The translations under genes and the position numbers were made by a program. From Polyangium sp. 15x6 (GTDB lineage: Bacteria > Myxococcota_A > Polyangia > Polyangiales > Polyangiaceae), in contig NZ_JASBQE010000030.1 of assembly GCF_029960785.1 (NCBI RefSeq), positions 60,605-124,604 on the forward strand: a stretch of DNA of 64,000 nt. Direction: 5' to 3'. This document shows, one piece after another, positions 45,647 through 53,062 of the stretch. The notes beneath the pieces were generated by a model that saw only the letters and a list, made by a program, of their open reading frames with translations, was not told where the DNA came from and did no database searches. How positions within the stretch are numbered: position 1 is the stretch's first letter; each line of letters begins with the position of its first letter.

Positions 45647-46229
45647 GGGCGCGCCCGAGCCCCGGCGGCGATTGTCCCTGCGAGGCCTCTTGCGCACGGT
45701 CCACCGGGACGCGGGAAACCTCGCGGTCGGGCTCACCCTCGTGTATGCCGCGTCCGGCCTCGCGGTGAACCACATCGCGGACTGGGACCCGAATTTCAAG
45801 AGCTACCAATCCACGCACGAACTCGGCGGCCCTCTCGAAGGCGAGGACCAGGCCGTCGCCGAGCGGGTCCTTCAAAGACTGAACATCCCGGCCAAACCGA
45901 GCGACGTCTACCGCGCGGCGCCGAACCAGCTCGAAATCACGCTCGACCGGCGCACGCTCCACGTGGACACGCAGACCGGCAAGGTGCTCGACGAGGGCGA
46001 ACAGCCGCGGTTTTTCCTGCGGCTCGCGAACTGGCTGCACCTGAACCGCGGCAAGAAGGCGTGGACCTACGTGGCCGACGGCTACGCGGTCCTGCTCCTT
46101 TTGCTCGCGTTCTCGGGGATGTTCATGCTTCCCGGCCGGAAGGGTTTGATCGGCCGGGGGGGCATCTTCGTGCTCGTCGGCGCGGCGGTCCCGATCGCCT
46201 ACGTCGTGCTCTCGGGCGGCGGCCCCTGA
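45639..46229 (+). CDS. PepSY-associated TM protein, likely membrane partner of the Mo enzyme
   Basis: A 196-residue protein with a helix near the N-terminus (RTVHRDAGNLAVGLTLVYAA), a periplasmic beta/alpha domain (residues ~50-120), then LNRGKKAWTYVADGYAVLLL and a final TM helix. PepSY-TM proteins carry haem-ligating His in their helices; His in RTVHRD and LHLNRG are candidates. In MsrPQ the haem membrane protein MsrQ supplies electrons from the quinone pool; here a different membrane protein appears to take that place. Its start overlaps the Mo-enzyme stop by 8 bp. Confidence 0.75.
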   Translation: MAEGAPEPRRRLSLRGLLRTVHRDAGNLAVGLTLVYAASGLAVNHIADWDPNFKSYQSTHELGGPLEGEDQAVAERVLQRLNIPAKPSDVYRAAPNQLEITLDRRTLHVDTQTGKVLDEGEQPRFFLRLANWLHLNRGKKAWTYVADGYAVLLLLLAFSGMFMLPGRKGLIGRGGIFVLVGAAVPIAYVVLSGGGP

Positions 46230-46351
46230 CAGCCTGTGGACTCATCTGCTGCGCGCCCCGAATCGTCGGTCGACATCGCTCGAAATCCTTCTGGATTCCT
46301 CGCTCCGTCGCCCTAGCTTCGGGGCGCTCGCGACGATGATTCCACAGGCTG
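46230..46351. repeat. 122-nt nested stem-loop element
   Basis: Outer arms CAGCCTGTGGA (46230-46240) and TCCACAGGCTG (46341-46351) are perfect complements. Inside them, TCATC (46242-46246) pairs with GATGA (46336-46340), and GCGCCCCGAA (46253-46262) with TTCGGGGCGC (46318-46327). The apical region contains AATCC-TTCT-GGATT. No open frame fits. It sits between a plus-strand and a minus-strand gene that converge; it has no T-tract. Confidence 0.75.
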
Positions 46352-46371
46352 CCGATCGTCCGCGCCCCGCT

Positions 46372-46866
46372 TCATTTCACCTTTTCGAGCCCGGGAAACG
46401 CCTCGGCCGCGCTCGTCTCGAAGAGCGAGACCTGGTTGCCCGAGCGGATCATCGTCTTGCCGAGCCGCGGGAACTCGGCGATCTCGGTCGACTTCTTCTC
46501 GCCGCACGAGAGGTACACGAGGTCCTCCTCGAACGGATTCTTGAGGTGGTGGGCGACCGACGGCACGGGAAAACCCATGAAATCGCCCGGCCCCACCTCG
46601 AATTCCTCGTCCCCGATCTCGGCGATGCCCCGGCCGCTCAGGATGTAGAGGAACTCTTCCTCTCCGTGATGGCGATGATAAATGAACGACTCTTTCCCCG
46701 GCGGGACCCGGATCAGATTGACCCCGATCCTCTCGAGCCCGGTCGCCATGCCCAAGAGGTGCCCGTGGACCAGCGAATTCGGGTTGAACGGATGCGACAT
46801 CGAGGCCTCGGGTCCGCGATCGCGGGCCCGGATGAGACACGGTTTTTTCGTGGATTCGGTTGTCAT
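46372..46866 (-). CDS. Cupin-domain protein
   Basis: A 164-residue single-domain cupin. Motif 1 is IYHRHHGEEEFLYILSGRG, giving His, His and Glu metal ligands; motif 2 is GDFMGFPVPSVAHHLKN with the final His. A metal-dependent sugar or small-molecule enzyme or sensor is possible; the ligand is unknown. It overlaps the patatin gene by ATGA and would be translated second in that pair. Confidence 0.85.
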   Translation of the reverse strand: MTTESTKKPCLIRARDRGPEASMSHPFNPNSLVHGHLLGMATGLERIGVNLIRVPPGKESFIYHRHHGEEEFLYILSGRGIAEIGDEEFEVGPGDFMGFPVPSVAHHLKNPFEEDLVYLSCGEKKSTEIAEFPRLGKTMIRSGNQVSLFETSAAEAFPGLEKVK

Positions 46867-47669
46867 GTCGAACCTCCCTGCACGCAGATCTCGGGGCCCT
46901 TCGCGGGCCGGGAAAGCGCTTCTTTCGTCGCCCGCGCCGCGATGTCGAACGCTCGCGCGCCTTCGGGCAGCCGGAACGGACCCACGCGCGGGAGCGCCTC
47001 GATGACGAGCGCGGTCATCCCCGCGCGCTCCGGCACCTTCAGCGAAGGGCTATCCACCTTTCGCCAAGGCGAGCGCGACGCGAGGTGGTGATAAAAAAGC
47101 CGCTCCTCTGCGGGCATTCCGGCGAGCCCATGCCGGTCGAGGATCCCGCCGTCGAGCAGCGGCCGCCTCTCGTGCCAGACCGGGTGAAACAGCCCCGGCA
47201 CCGTGCACGACGCCTGGATCGCCGGCGCGAGCGGCCCTTCCGCGAGCACCCGCGTTCCGCGGGCGAACACGTCGTACACGCTCACCGCGAGCGGCACGCG
47301 ACACCGATCGAACGAGCGCACCGGCAAGAGCGCTTCGAGCCGCGCGCGGAAGAGTTTTCCCGCGAGCAGCCCCGGCCCGAGCCGCACGTCCCAGAAATCC
47401 TCGCGCTTGAGCCGCAAGAGCTCGTCGCGGATCGTCACCGCGCTCGCGCCCGCCGCCCAGATCCCGCCCACGAGCGCGCCCGCGCTCGAGCCCGAGACCC
47501 GCGTGGGCAAGAGCCCTTCGTCTTCGAGCACGGTCATCACCCCCGCGTGCGCGAAGAACCCGAAGAACCCCGACGAAAGGCCCATGGAAAAGGGACCTTC
47601 GCGGAGCCACTCCCGCAGCGTGGGGGTGGGACGAACGGAGGCGTGGGGGGCGGCCGAGGCGGATGACAT
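46863..47669 (-). CDS. Patatin-like phospholipase
   Basis: A 268-residue Ser-Asp dyad lipid acyl hydrolase. The nucleophile is in VSGSSAGALVGGIW (G-x-S-x-G), and the catalytic Asp in LLDGGILDRHG (DGG). The oxyanion hole normally reads GGGxRG; here it is SSGFFGFFAHAG, a noticeable variation also containing the downstream HAG. No signal peptide, so it is cytosolic or a secreted effector by another route. Coupled to the downstream cupin by ATGA overlap. Confidence 0.88.
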   Translation of the reverse strand: MSSASAAPHASVRPTPTLREWLREGPFSMGLSSGFFGFFAHAGVMTVLEDEGLLPTRVSGSSAGALVGGIWAAGASAVTIRDELLRLKREDFWDVRLGPGLLAGKLFRARLEALLPVRSFDRCRVPLAVSVYDVFARGTRVLAEGPLAPAIQASCTVPGLFHPVWHERRPLLDGGILDRHGLAGMPAEERLFYHHLASRSPWRKVDSPSLKVPERAGMTALVIEALPRVGPFRLPEGARAFDIAARATKEALSRPAKGPEICVQGGST

Positions 47670-47726
47670 GGCAGGCGGGAGCGCATCCTAGCCGAAACAT
47701 GCGCCCTGGGCGCGTCGATCGAGCGC

Positions 47727-49340
47727 TCAGCCGATCTTGAGCTCGCGCATGCGCCGCTGCAGCGCCACCTTCGAGACGCCGAGGTGCCTCGCCATCAGCT
47801 CGACGTTCCCGTCGCATTCCCTCAAGCAGCGCAGGATCTCCTCCCGTCCGAGGTCGCTCGCGCGCCGCACCTTGTGTTGATCGACGAGGTTGTAGATCGA
47901 GCTCCGCGGGATCCTCAGCCGCTCGGCCGTGGCTTTCATGTCGAAGTTGCACGCGCGCAGCGCCTCGTGCAGCTCCTCCTCGGTCACGTCGCTCGGCTTG
48001 CGGCTGCGTCGCGGCGTAATGGGCTCCTTCGTCGGCGAGGCCCCCGCCTCGGCGCCGCCGGCGCTCCCGAAGCCTCCGCCCGCGGGCGGCGTGTTCATCG
48101 AAAGCAGCGCCGCGAGCGCCGGACCTGGATCCAGCGGGCCTGTGTCGTGGCTCCCGAGGACGAGCTGCCGCACGACATTCCGGAGCTGCCGCACGTTTCC
48201 GGGCCAATCGTGGCGAACGAGCGCCGCCATGAACGACGCGGGGAGCCCCACTTGGTTCAATGTGATCCGGTCCGCCTTTCCGAAGCGATCGAGCTCGGTG
48301 CGGAGAAAATGTACGAACAGCGGCCCGATATCGTCCCGCCGCTGGCGCAAGGGCGGAATCACGAGCTCGTAGCTCGCCAGCCGATGCAAGAGCGGCCCGC
48401 GAAAGGCCCCCGTTTGCACCTTCACTTCGAGATCCGCGTCCGTCGCTGCGACGATACGCGCCCGCAACTCTCGCATACGCGAGGCCCCGAGCGTCTGCAC
48501 CTCGCCCACGTCGAGGGCCCGGAGCAAGGACGCCTGCACGTCGAGCGGCATCTCGCCCACTTCATCGAGAAACAGCGTCCCATCTTCCGCGGCGCCGAAG
48601 TATCCGGAGTGGGCGCGCGCGCCCGTGAAGGCGCCCCGGTCGGCGCCGAACAGCTCCGAGGCGGCGAGCGCGGGTGGGATGGCGCCCATGTTCACGGCCA
48701 CGAAGGGCCGGCTCCGTCGCACTCCCATGTGATGGAGGGCACGCGCGACGAGTTCTTTGCCCGTCCCGGTTTCACCGCGCACCAGAACGGGCACGTCGAG
48801 GCTCGTGAGCTGCCGGATCTCGCGGCGGACGCGCTCGATTCCCAGGCTCGCGCCCACGAGGCCGAGGTTATCCCCCGACTCCTGGCGCAGCTCGTCGAGG
48901 TGCAAGAGGAGCACGATGCGGCTCGCGAGCTCCAGCACGATCCCGGCCTTCAAATCGCTCTCGAGGAAATCGCGATAGCCTTCGAGCGGCGTTCCGTTCG
49001 CGACGACCCGCGTGGGGCTGTCTTGCCTTTCGATGCGAATGCAATCGTTTTCGAGTCGGTGCAGGCGAATGGGTGTGCGGCTCACGTGTGCGTCGCCGAG
49101 TGGCTCGCGCTTACTCGAACCCGGGCGCGAGAACTCGGGCTCGAGCCGCGACAGAGGGACGCCGGCACCCCCGTGACGTAACGGCAGGAGCGCTCGATCG
49201 CCGACCCGCTCCAGCGTCGGGTGCCAGACAATCGTCAACGCGGGGATATGGGAGCTACCGAACCCCGCCTCGGGGCCGTCTGCGTGTGTCGGCGGGTTGA
49301 GCCCATCGAGCGTCGAGAGCTCCGCGTCTTGTGAGGACAC
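47727..49340 (-). CDS. FHA-type sigma54-dependent transcription activator (EBP)
   Basis: A 537-residue regulator. Residues ~40-150 resemble an FHA domain (DAHVSRTPIRLHRLEN), which binds phosphothreonine, as in several Myxococcus enhancer-binding proteins activated by Ser/Thr kinases. Residues ~165-400 are the AAA+ sigma54 module: GETGTGKE (Walker A), ADRGAFTGARAHSGYF (GAFTGA loop), GTLFLDEVGEMP (Walker B) and the RHDWPGNVRQL segment. The C-terminal part holds two helix-turn-helix stretches, one Fis-like and one ending in HLGVSKVALQRRMRELKIG. It is divergent from a gene with a sigma54 promoter, its likely target. Confidence 0.92.
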   Translation of the reverse strand: MSSQDAELSTLDGLNPPTHADGPEAGFGSSHIPALTIVWHPTLERVGDRALLPLRHGGAGVPLSRLEPEFSRPGSSKREPLGDAHVSRTPIRLHRLENDCIRIERQDSPTRVVANGTPLEGYRDFLESDLKAGIVLELASRIVLLLHLDELRQESGDNLGLVGASLGIERVRREIRQLTSLDVPVLVRGETGTGKELVARALHHMGVRRSRPFVAVNMGAIPPALAASELFGADRGAFTGARAHSGYFGAAEDGTLFLDEVGEMPLDVQASLLRALDVGEVQTLGASRMRELRARIVAATDADLEVKVQTGAFRGPLLHRLASYELVIPPLRQRRDDIGPLFVHFLRTELDRFGKADRITLNQVGLPASFMAALVRHDWPGNVRQLRNVVRQLVLGSHDTGPLDPGPALAALLSMNTPPAGGGFGSAGGAEAGASPTKEPITPRRSRKPSDVTEEELHEALRACNFDMKATAERLRIPRSSIYNLVDQHKVRRASDLGREEILRCLRECDGNVELMARHLGVSKVALQRRMRELKIG

Positions 49341-49513
49341 GTACTATTGATATCACGAAAAGGGGGTGTCCTACAAGCCTACGACGCGTTCGACATGTCG
49401 ACGGACACGTCCGCCGACACGTCGGCGATACGTCCGGTGTGGGCCGTGATGCGCGGGGCATCGCCGCGGTGTGTCGAGCCCCTATCCAAGCTCACGAGTG
49501 CATCGTTCCACGC

Positions 49514-49530
49514 TGGCACGCCGCGTGCAA
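49514..49530 (+). promoter_or_regulatory. Candidate sigma54 (-24/-12) promoter
   Basis: TGGCACG-CCGC-GTGCAA matches the consensus TGGCACG-N4-TTGCA with one mismatch. The invariant GG (49515-49516) and GC (49527-49528) have the required 10-bp spacing. Transcription would begin near 49540, about 34 bp upstream of the GTG at 49574. The divergent gene encodes an FHA-type sigma54 activator. Confidence 0.72.
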
Positions 49531-49573
49531 ACCCCATTTATCATTTCGACGGTTAACCGGTTGGAGGTAGGCC

Positions 49574-50917
49574 GTGCGCGACAAACTGGAGGACATCGAC
49601 ACCATCGTTGTCCTGATGATGCAGAGCAGGTCGTTCGATCACGTCCTCGGCCATCTGAGCCTCGACGGTGGGTCGTACGAGGGGCAGCTCGATGGCCTCG
49701 TGGGCACGCCGGTCGACGGGAAGCTCCTCGACACGCGCTACGAGAACACCTGTGAGGGGCGTGTGCATCACCCGCACGAGATGCGCGACGGCGCAATGGC
49801 TGCGGAGCTCCCCGAGGATAGCCATTCCGTCCACCTCTCCCTCGGCCGCAGGACCTCTTCGGGCGAGCGCGCGATGGATGGCTTCGTGCGGGCGCATGCG
49901 CTTTCGGCGCACCGCGCGTCGCGAACCTTGCCGATGGGCTTTCTGCGGTGCTCGGGCGCGCCCGTCACGAATTTCCTGGCGAAGAGTTATGCCGTCTGTG
50001 ACCGCTGGTTCGCTCCGTTGCCCACGGGTATGGCGCCGAACCGGCTCATGGCGACGTGCGGCTATTCTCTACTCGCGGACACCACGCCCCGCCTCCTGCC
50101 GCTGCACGACACGGTCTTCGACTGGATGAGGCAGCGTGGCATCCGATATCGTGTGTATCACGACGGTTTGTCCTTTTTCACCCTTTGCCCCTGGATGCAC
50201 GGCGAGGTCACGAGCGATCGCTTCCGCCCGGCTGCACGGCTCGCGGACGACGTCCGGAACGAGTCCGACGCCACGTTCCCCAAGGTCATTTACATCGAGC
50301 CCTCTTATTTCGACGCGCCTTTCCACCTCGGCCGCCCGCCGAACGACAACCGCCCGCCCCTGCCCATGGCGCCCGGCGAGCGATTCTTGCTCCAGGTCTA
50401 CCAGGCGCTCACGTCGAACGCCGAGCGCTTCGGCCGCACGCTCTTCATCGTCACGTATGCCTCGCACGGAGGCTTTTACGACCACGTCTCGCCGCCGCCG
50501 ATCCACGATGGGCCGTTCAAGACGGCGGGCGTACGTGTCCCTGCGCTCGTCGTCTCGCCGCTCGTCGAGCGCGGCACGATCCACGGCGGCCTGCTCGACC
50601 ACACCTCGATCCTGCAGCTCATCGCCGAGAAATTCGGAGACGGCGTCTATTCCGAGGCCGTCGCGCGCCGGGCCGCGCAGGGGATCGGCAGCGTCTCCGC
50701 GGTCCTGAACCGCGGCGCCGCCCGCGCGTCCTTGCCCGTCCCGCCGAGCCCGCCCGAACGGCCGGGTCGCAAATGCAAGCGCTCGCTCACGCCTCGCACC
50801 GAAGGCGCGCTCGCATTCGACCTCGCGGCGCGCGCGCTTTGCGACCACGCCCCGGCGCGCGTCGCGAGCGCGTACCCCGAGCTCTGGCAGGCGATGTGGA
50901 ACGCCGCGCTGCAATGA
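49574..50917 (+). CDS. Phosphoesterase (PLC/AcpA)-family protein with missing metal-binding residues
   Basis: A 447-residue protein from a GTG with GGAGG. The fold is that of the PF04185 phosphoesterase/phospholipase C family: TIVVLMM-SRSFDHVLGHLS, LPTGMAPNRLMATCG and HGGFYDHVSPPP are kept. But the family's metal-binding ENRSFDH is QSRSFDH here (Gln17-Ser18), and the second DEHGGFYDH motif is ASHGGFYDH (Ala296-Ser297). All four usual ligands (Glu, Asn, Asp, Glu/Asp) are thus replaced. No signal peptide. A catalytically dead, possibly lipid- or phosphate-sensing protein is inferred. It has a near-consensus sigma54 promoter. Confidence 0.85.
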   Translation: MRDKLEDIDTIVVLMMQSRSFDHVLGHLSLDGGSYEGQLDGLVGTPVDGKLLDTRYENTCEGRVHHPHEMRDGAMAAELPEDSHSVHLSLGRRTSSGERAMDGFVRAHALSAHRASRTLPMGFLRCSGAPVTNFLAKSYAVCDRWFAPLPTGMAPNRLMATCGYSLLADTTPRLLPLHDTVFDWMRQRGIRYRVYHDGLSFFTLCPWMHGEVTSDRFRPAARLADDVRNESDATFPKVIYIEPSYFDAPFHLGRPPNDNRPPLPMAPGERFLLQVYQALTSNAERFGRTLFIVTYASHGGFYDHVSPPPIHDGPFKTAGVRVPALVVSPLVERGTIHGGLLDHTSILQLIAEKFGDGVYSEAVARRAAQGIGSVSAVLNRGAARASLPVPPSPPERPGRKCKRSLTPRTEGALAFDLAARALCDHAPARVASAYPELWQAMWNAALQ

Positions 50918-50929
50918 AACGCGGTCCGC

Positions 50930-52933
50930 TCAAAGCACGACCGTAAAACCCTGCCAAACCGCGGCGAACGCTGTCGGCAGCTCGATTCCCCACGCCGCCT
51001 CTTCCAGGCACGTGACGAGCTTCGACCCCGCCTTTTCCCCGTCGATCGTCGCCCGCACCGAGACGATCTCCTCGAGCGTCGATTCGAGCCCCACGGTCGT
51101 CTTTTTCCCCGCGCCGCCGCACGCCTGAAGCCCACGCGAAAGCTCGTCCTTCAGGAACGCTTGCTTGTCGAACATGCTGATCTGCGGCGGCTTCACGCGG
51201 TGCCCGCCGTAGAGCCGGCCAAGGCCGGACCCGAACCCCCAGCCGCTCCCCGTGAATTCCTCGAGGCCTTCCGTCGAAGGACGCACGCCCGGCTCGATCG
51301 CGAGATAACTCGTCACCGGCGACACGGCCCGCCCCATCATCGCGAGCGGCATCATGTCTGCTTCTTCGATCGAATGAAGCAGGTCCGAGCCGAACACGAG
51401 CCCCGCCCACCGTCGATTCTCGGCCTCGTCCGCGACGAGCACCCGGCGCATGGGCGTCGCCCAGAGCTCGCCCGTCACCTCCACGAACGGAACCTGTTTC
51501 TCCGACAAACGCAGGTCCTCGAACGACGTGCCCTCCACCAGCACCTCGGGAGGCGTGAGCGTCTCCGGGGCAATGCCCTGCGCGTGCACCTGGAAATGGT
51601 CGATTCGCTTGGGACGCGCGAGCTCCTCGTACACCGTCCGGGGCTCGTCGCCCTGATCGGCCGTATCGATCGAAGCTTGCCACACGAGCCCGCCCGTGGG
51701 CCGCGTCATCGAAGCCCAGGCGTGCGCGTCGTCGCGCGTGAGCGTGGTCGAAAACGCGCCGTCCACCACGCCGACGTGCAAGAGCGCGCCGCTCTTCGAG
51801 AGTTGACCACGCAGCCGCTCCGGCGTGAGCTCCTGCCGCGTGCGCGTGTCCGTCAAGGCCAGGATCCGCTTCGGCGTGCTCTCCGGCAATGCCGCGAGTA
51901 GCGCGTCCGCGCGGGAGAGCGCCTCGTCGATGTGGCTGCCGTTTTGCCGGACAATCTTCGATCCATCGAGCCCATCGAGCGCCTCACGTACCGAGACGAA
52001 CCCCTTTTTCGAGGCGTGCACCGCGCGATCGAACGTGAGCACGGACGCGCGGGCGTCCGGAAAATGGGAGAGATACGCCCGCGTCATGGCGACCTCTGCC
52101 TCGACCTGCTCCGGATCGAGCGATCGAGATGCGTCGATCAGCACCACGACGTGCGCGCCGCGAGGCACACGCGAGAGCGCGGGCGCCGCGTCGATGTGGA
52201 AATGGACGACGTTCTTCTGCTTGGCGAATCCCACCGACGCGAGCGCGCCTTCGACGGGTTTTTCGCTCGCGGGCGCGACCGAAAGGTCCACCGCCTCCTT
52301 CAGGCTGATCTTCGCCGGGGCCTTTTGCCGCGTATCATCGACGAAAATTGCCTCGCCCGCGATCATCGGCGACACCGTCGCCTCGGCGGGCAGCTCCTCG
52401 GTGCCCAGGGCCGAGAGATCGAGGTGATGACGCCCTTCGCGGTACTGCGTGGGCAGCCGCAGCGTGTATTCGATCGTCTTGTCCTCGCCGGGCGGGCAGG
52501 GGAACACCTGCAGCGCGAGCAGGTTCTGGCTTCGCCACGACAATAAGGCCGGATCCTTCGGGTAATACCCGCCGATTCCCGTCAGCTCTCGATACCGCGC
52601 CGCTGCTTTCTCCGCTTCCAGCAATTCGCCGTCGAACCAGTGCGGTTTGCCGTCCAGGGTCCCCAGCGTGCGTAGTCCGACGGCCACGGCGCCGGACGGC
52701 ACGTCGATGTAAAACGTCGCCTGATCGTGCCGCGGACCGCCATTGTGGACCGTGCGTCGCACGACCAGGTCCGCGTGGCCGTGGCCGATGCGGAGATCGA
52801 CCACGTGCGTCTTCTCCACCAGTTTGTCCGATCGTAACCCCCGCACGTCATCGGCCGAAGCGGCGTTCGCGGAGAGGAGGATCGAGGCGAGGATGGAAGC
52901 TCGGCGCGTGTACGAAACGAAGGAGGTCCGCAT
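50930..52933 (-). CDS. Exported VIT/VWA-domain protein
   Basis: A 667-residue protein with a Sec signal (ILASILLSANAASADD). Residues ~35-165 are a VIT domain (TVHNGGPRHDQATFYIDVP, ELLEAEKAAARYRELTGIGG). The VWA domain starts near residue 255 with VVVLIDASRSLDPEQ, an intact D-x-S-x-S metal site, and includes ILALTDTRT. The last ~120 residues contain a Gly-rich segment (GSGWGFGSGLGRLYGGHRV) and a C-terminal TonB-like region as in AgmX/TPR-linked myxobacterial proteins. Function unknown; extracellular or periplasmic adhesion/assembly is possible. Confidence 0.82.
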   Translation of the reverse strand: MRTSFVSYTRRASILASILLSANAASADDVRGLRSDKLVEKTHVVDLRIGHGHADLVVRRTVHNGGPRHDQATFYIDVPSGAVAVGLRTLGTLDGKPHWFDGELLEAEKAAARYRELTGIGGYYPKDPALLSWRSQNLLALQVFPCPPGEDKTIEYTLRLPTQYREGRHHLDLSALGTEELPAEATVSPMIAGEAIFVDDTRQKAPAKISLKEAVDLSVAPASEKPVEGALASVGFAKQKNVVHFHIDAAPALSRVPRGAHVVVLIDASRSLDPEQVEAEVAMTRAYLSHFPDARASVLTFDRAVHASKKGFVSVREALDGLDGSKIVRQNGSHIDEALSRADALLAALPESTPKRILALTDTRTRQELTPERLRGQLSKSGALLHVGVVDGAFSTTLTRDDAHAWASMTRPTGGLVWQASIDTADQGDEPRTVYEELARPKRIDHFQVHAQGIAPETLTPPEVLVEGTSFEDLRLSEKQVPFVEVTGELWATPMRRVLVADEAENRRWAGLVFGSDLLHSIEEADMMPLAMMGRAVSPVTSYLAIEPGVRPSTEGLEEFTGSGWGFGSGLGRLYGGHRVKPPQISMFDKQAFLKDELSRGLQACGGAGKKTTVGLESTLEEIVSVRATIDGEKAGSKLVTCLEEAAWGIELPTAFAAVWQGFTVVL

Positions 52934-53062
52934 GGCGATGGACCCGACATCGACAGGGCCGCATCGTTCCCGACTTTTTTTGATTCTTCATCGAGCGGAT
53001 CGTTTTTGCTCCGGCGTACGTACGGCTTGCCGGACGGGGGCGCTCGGCGTATCGAAGCGCCG

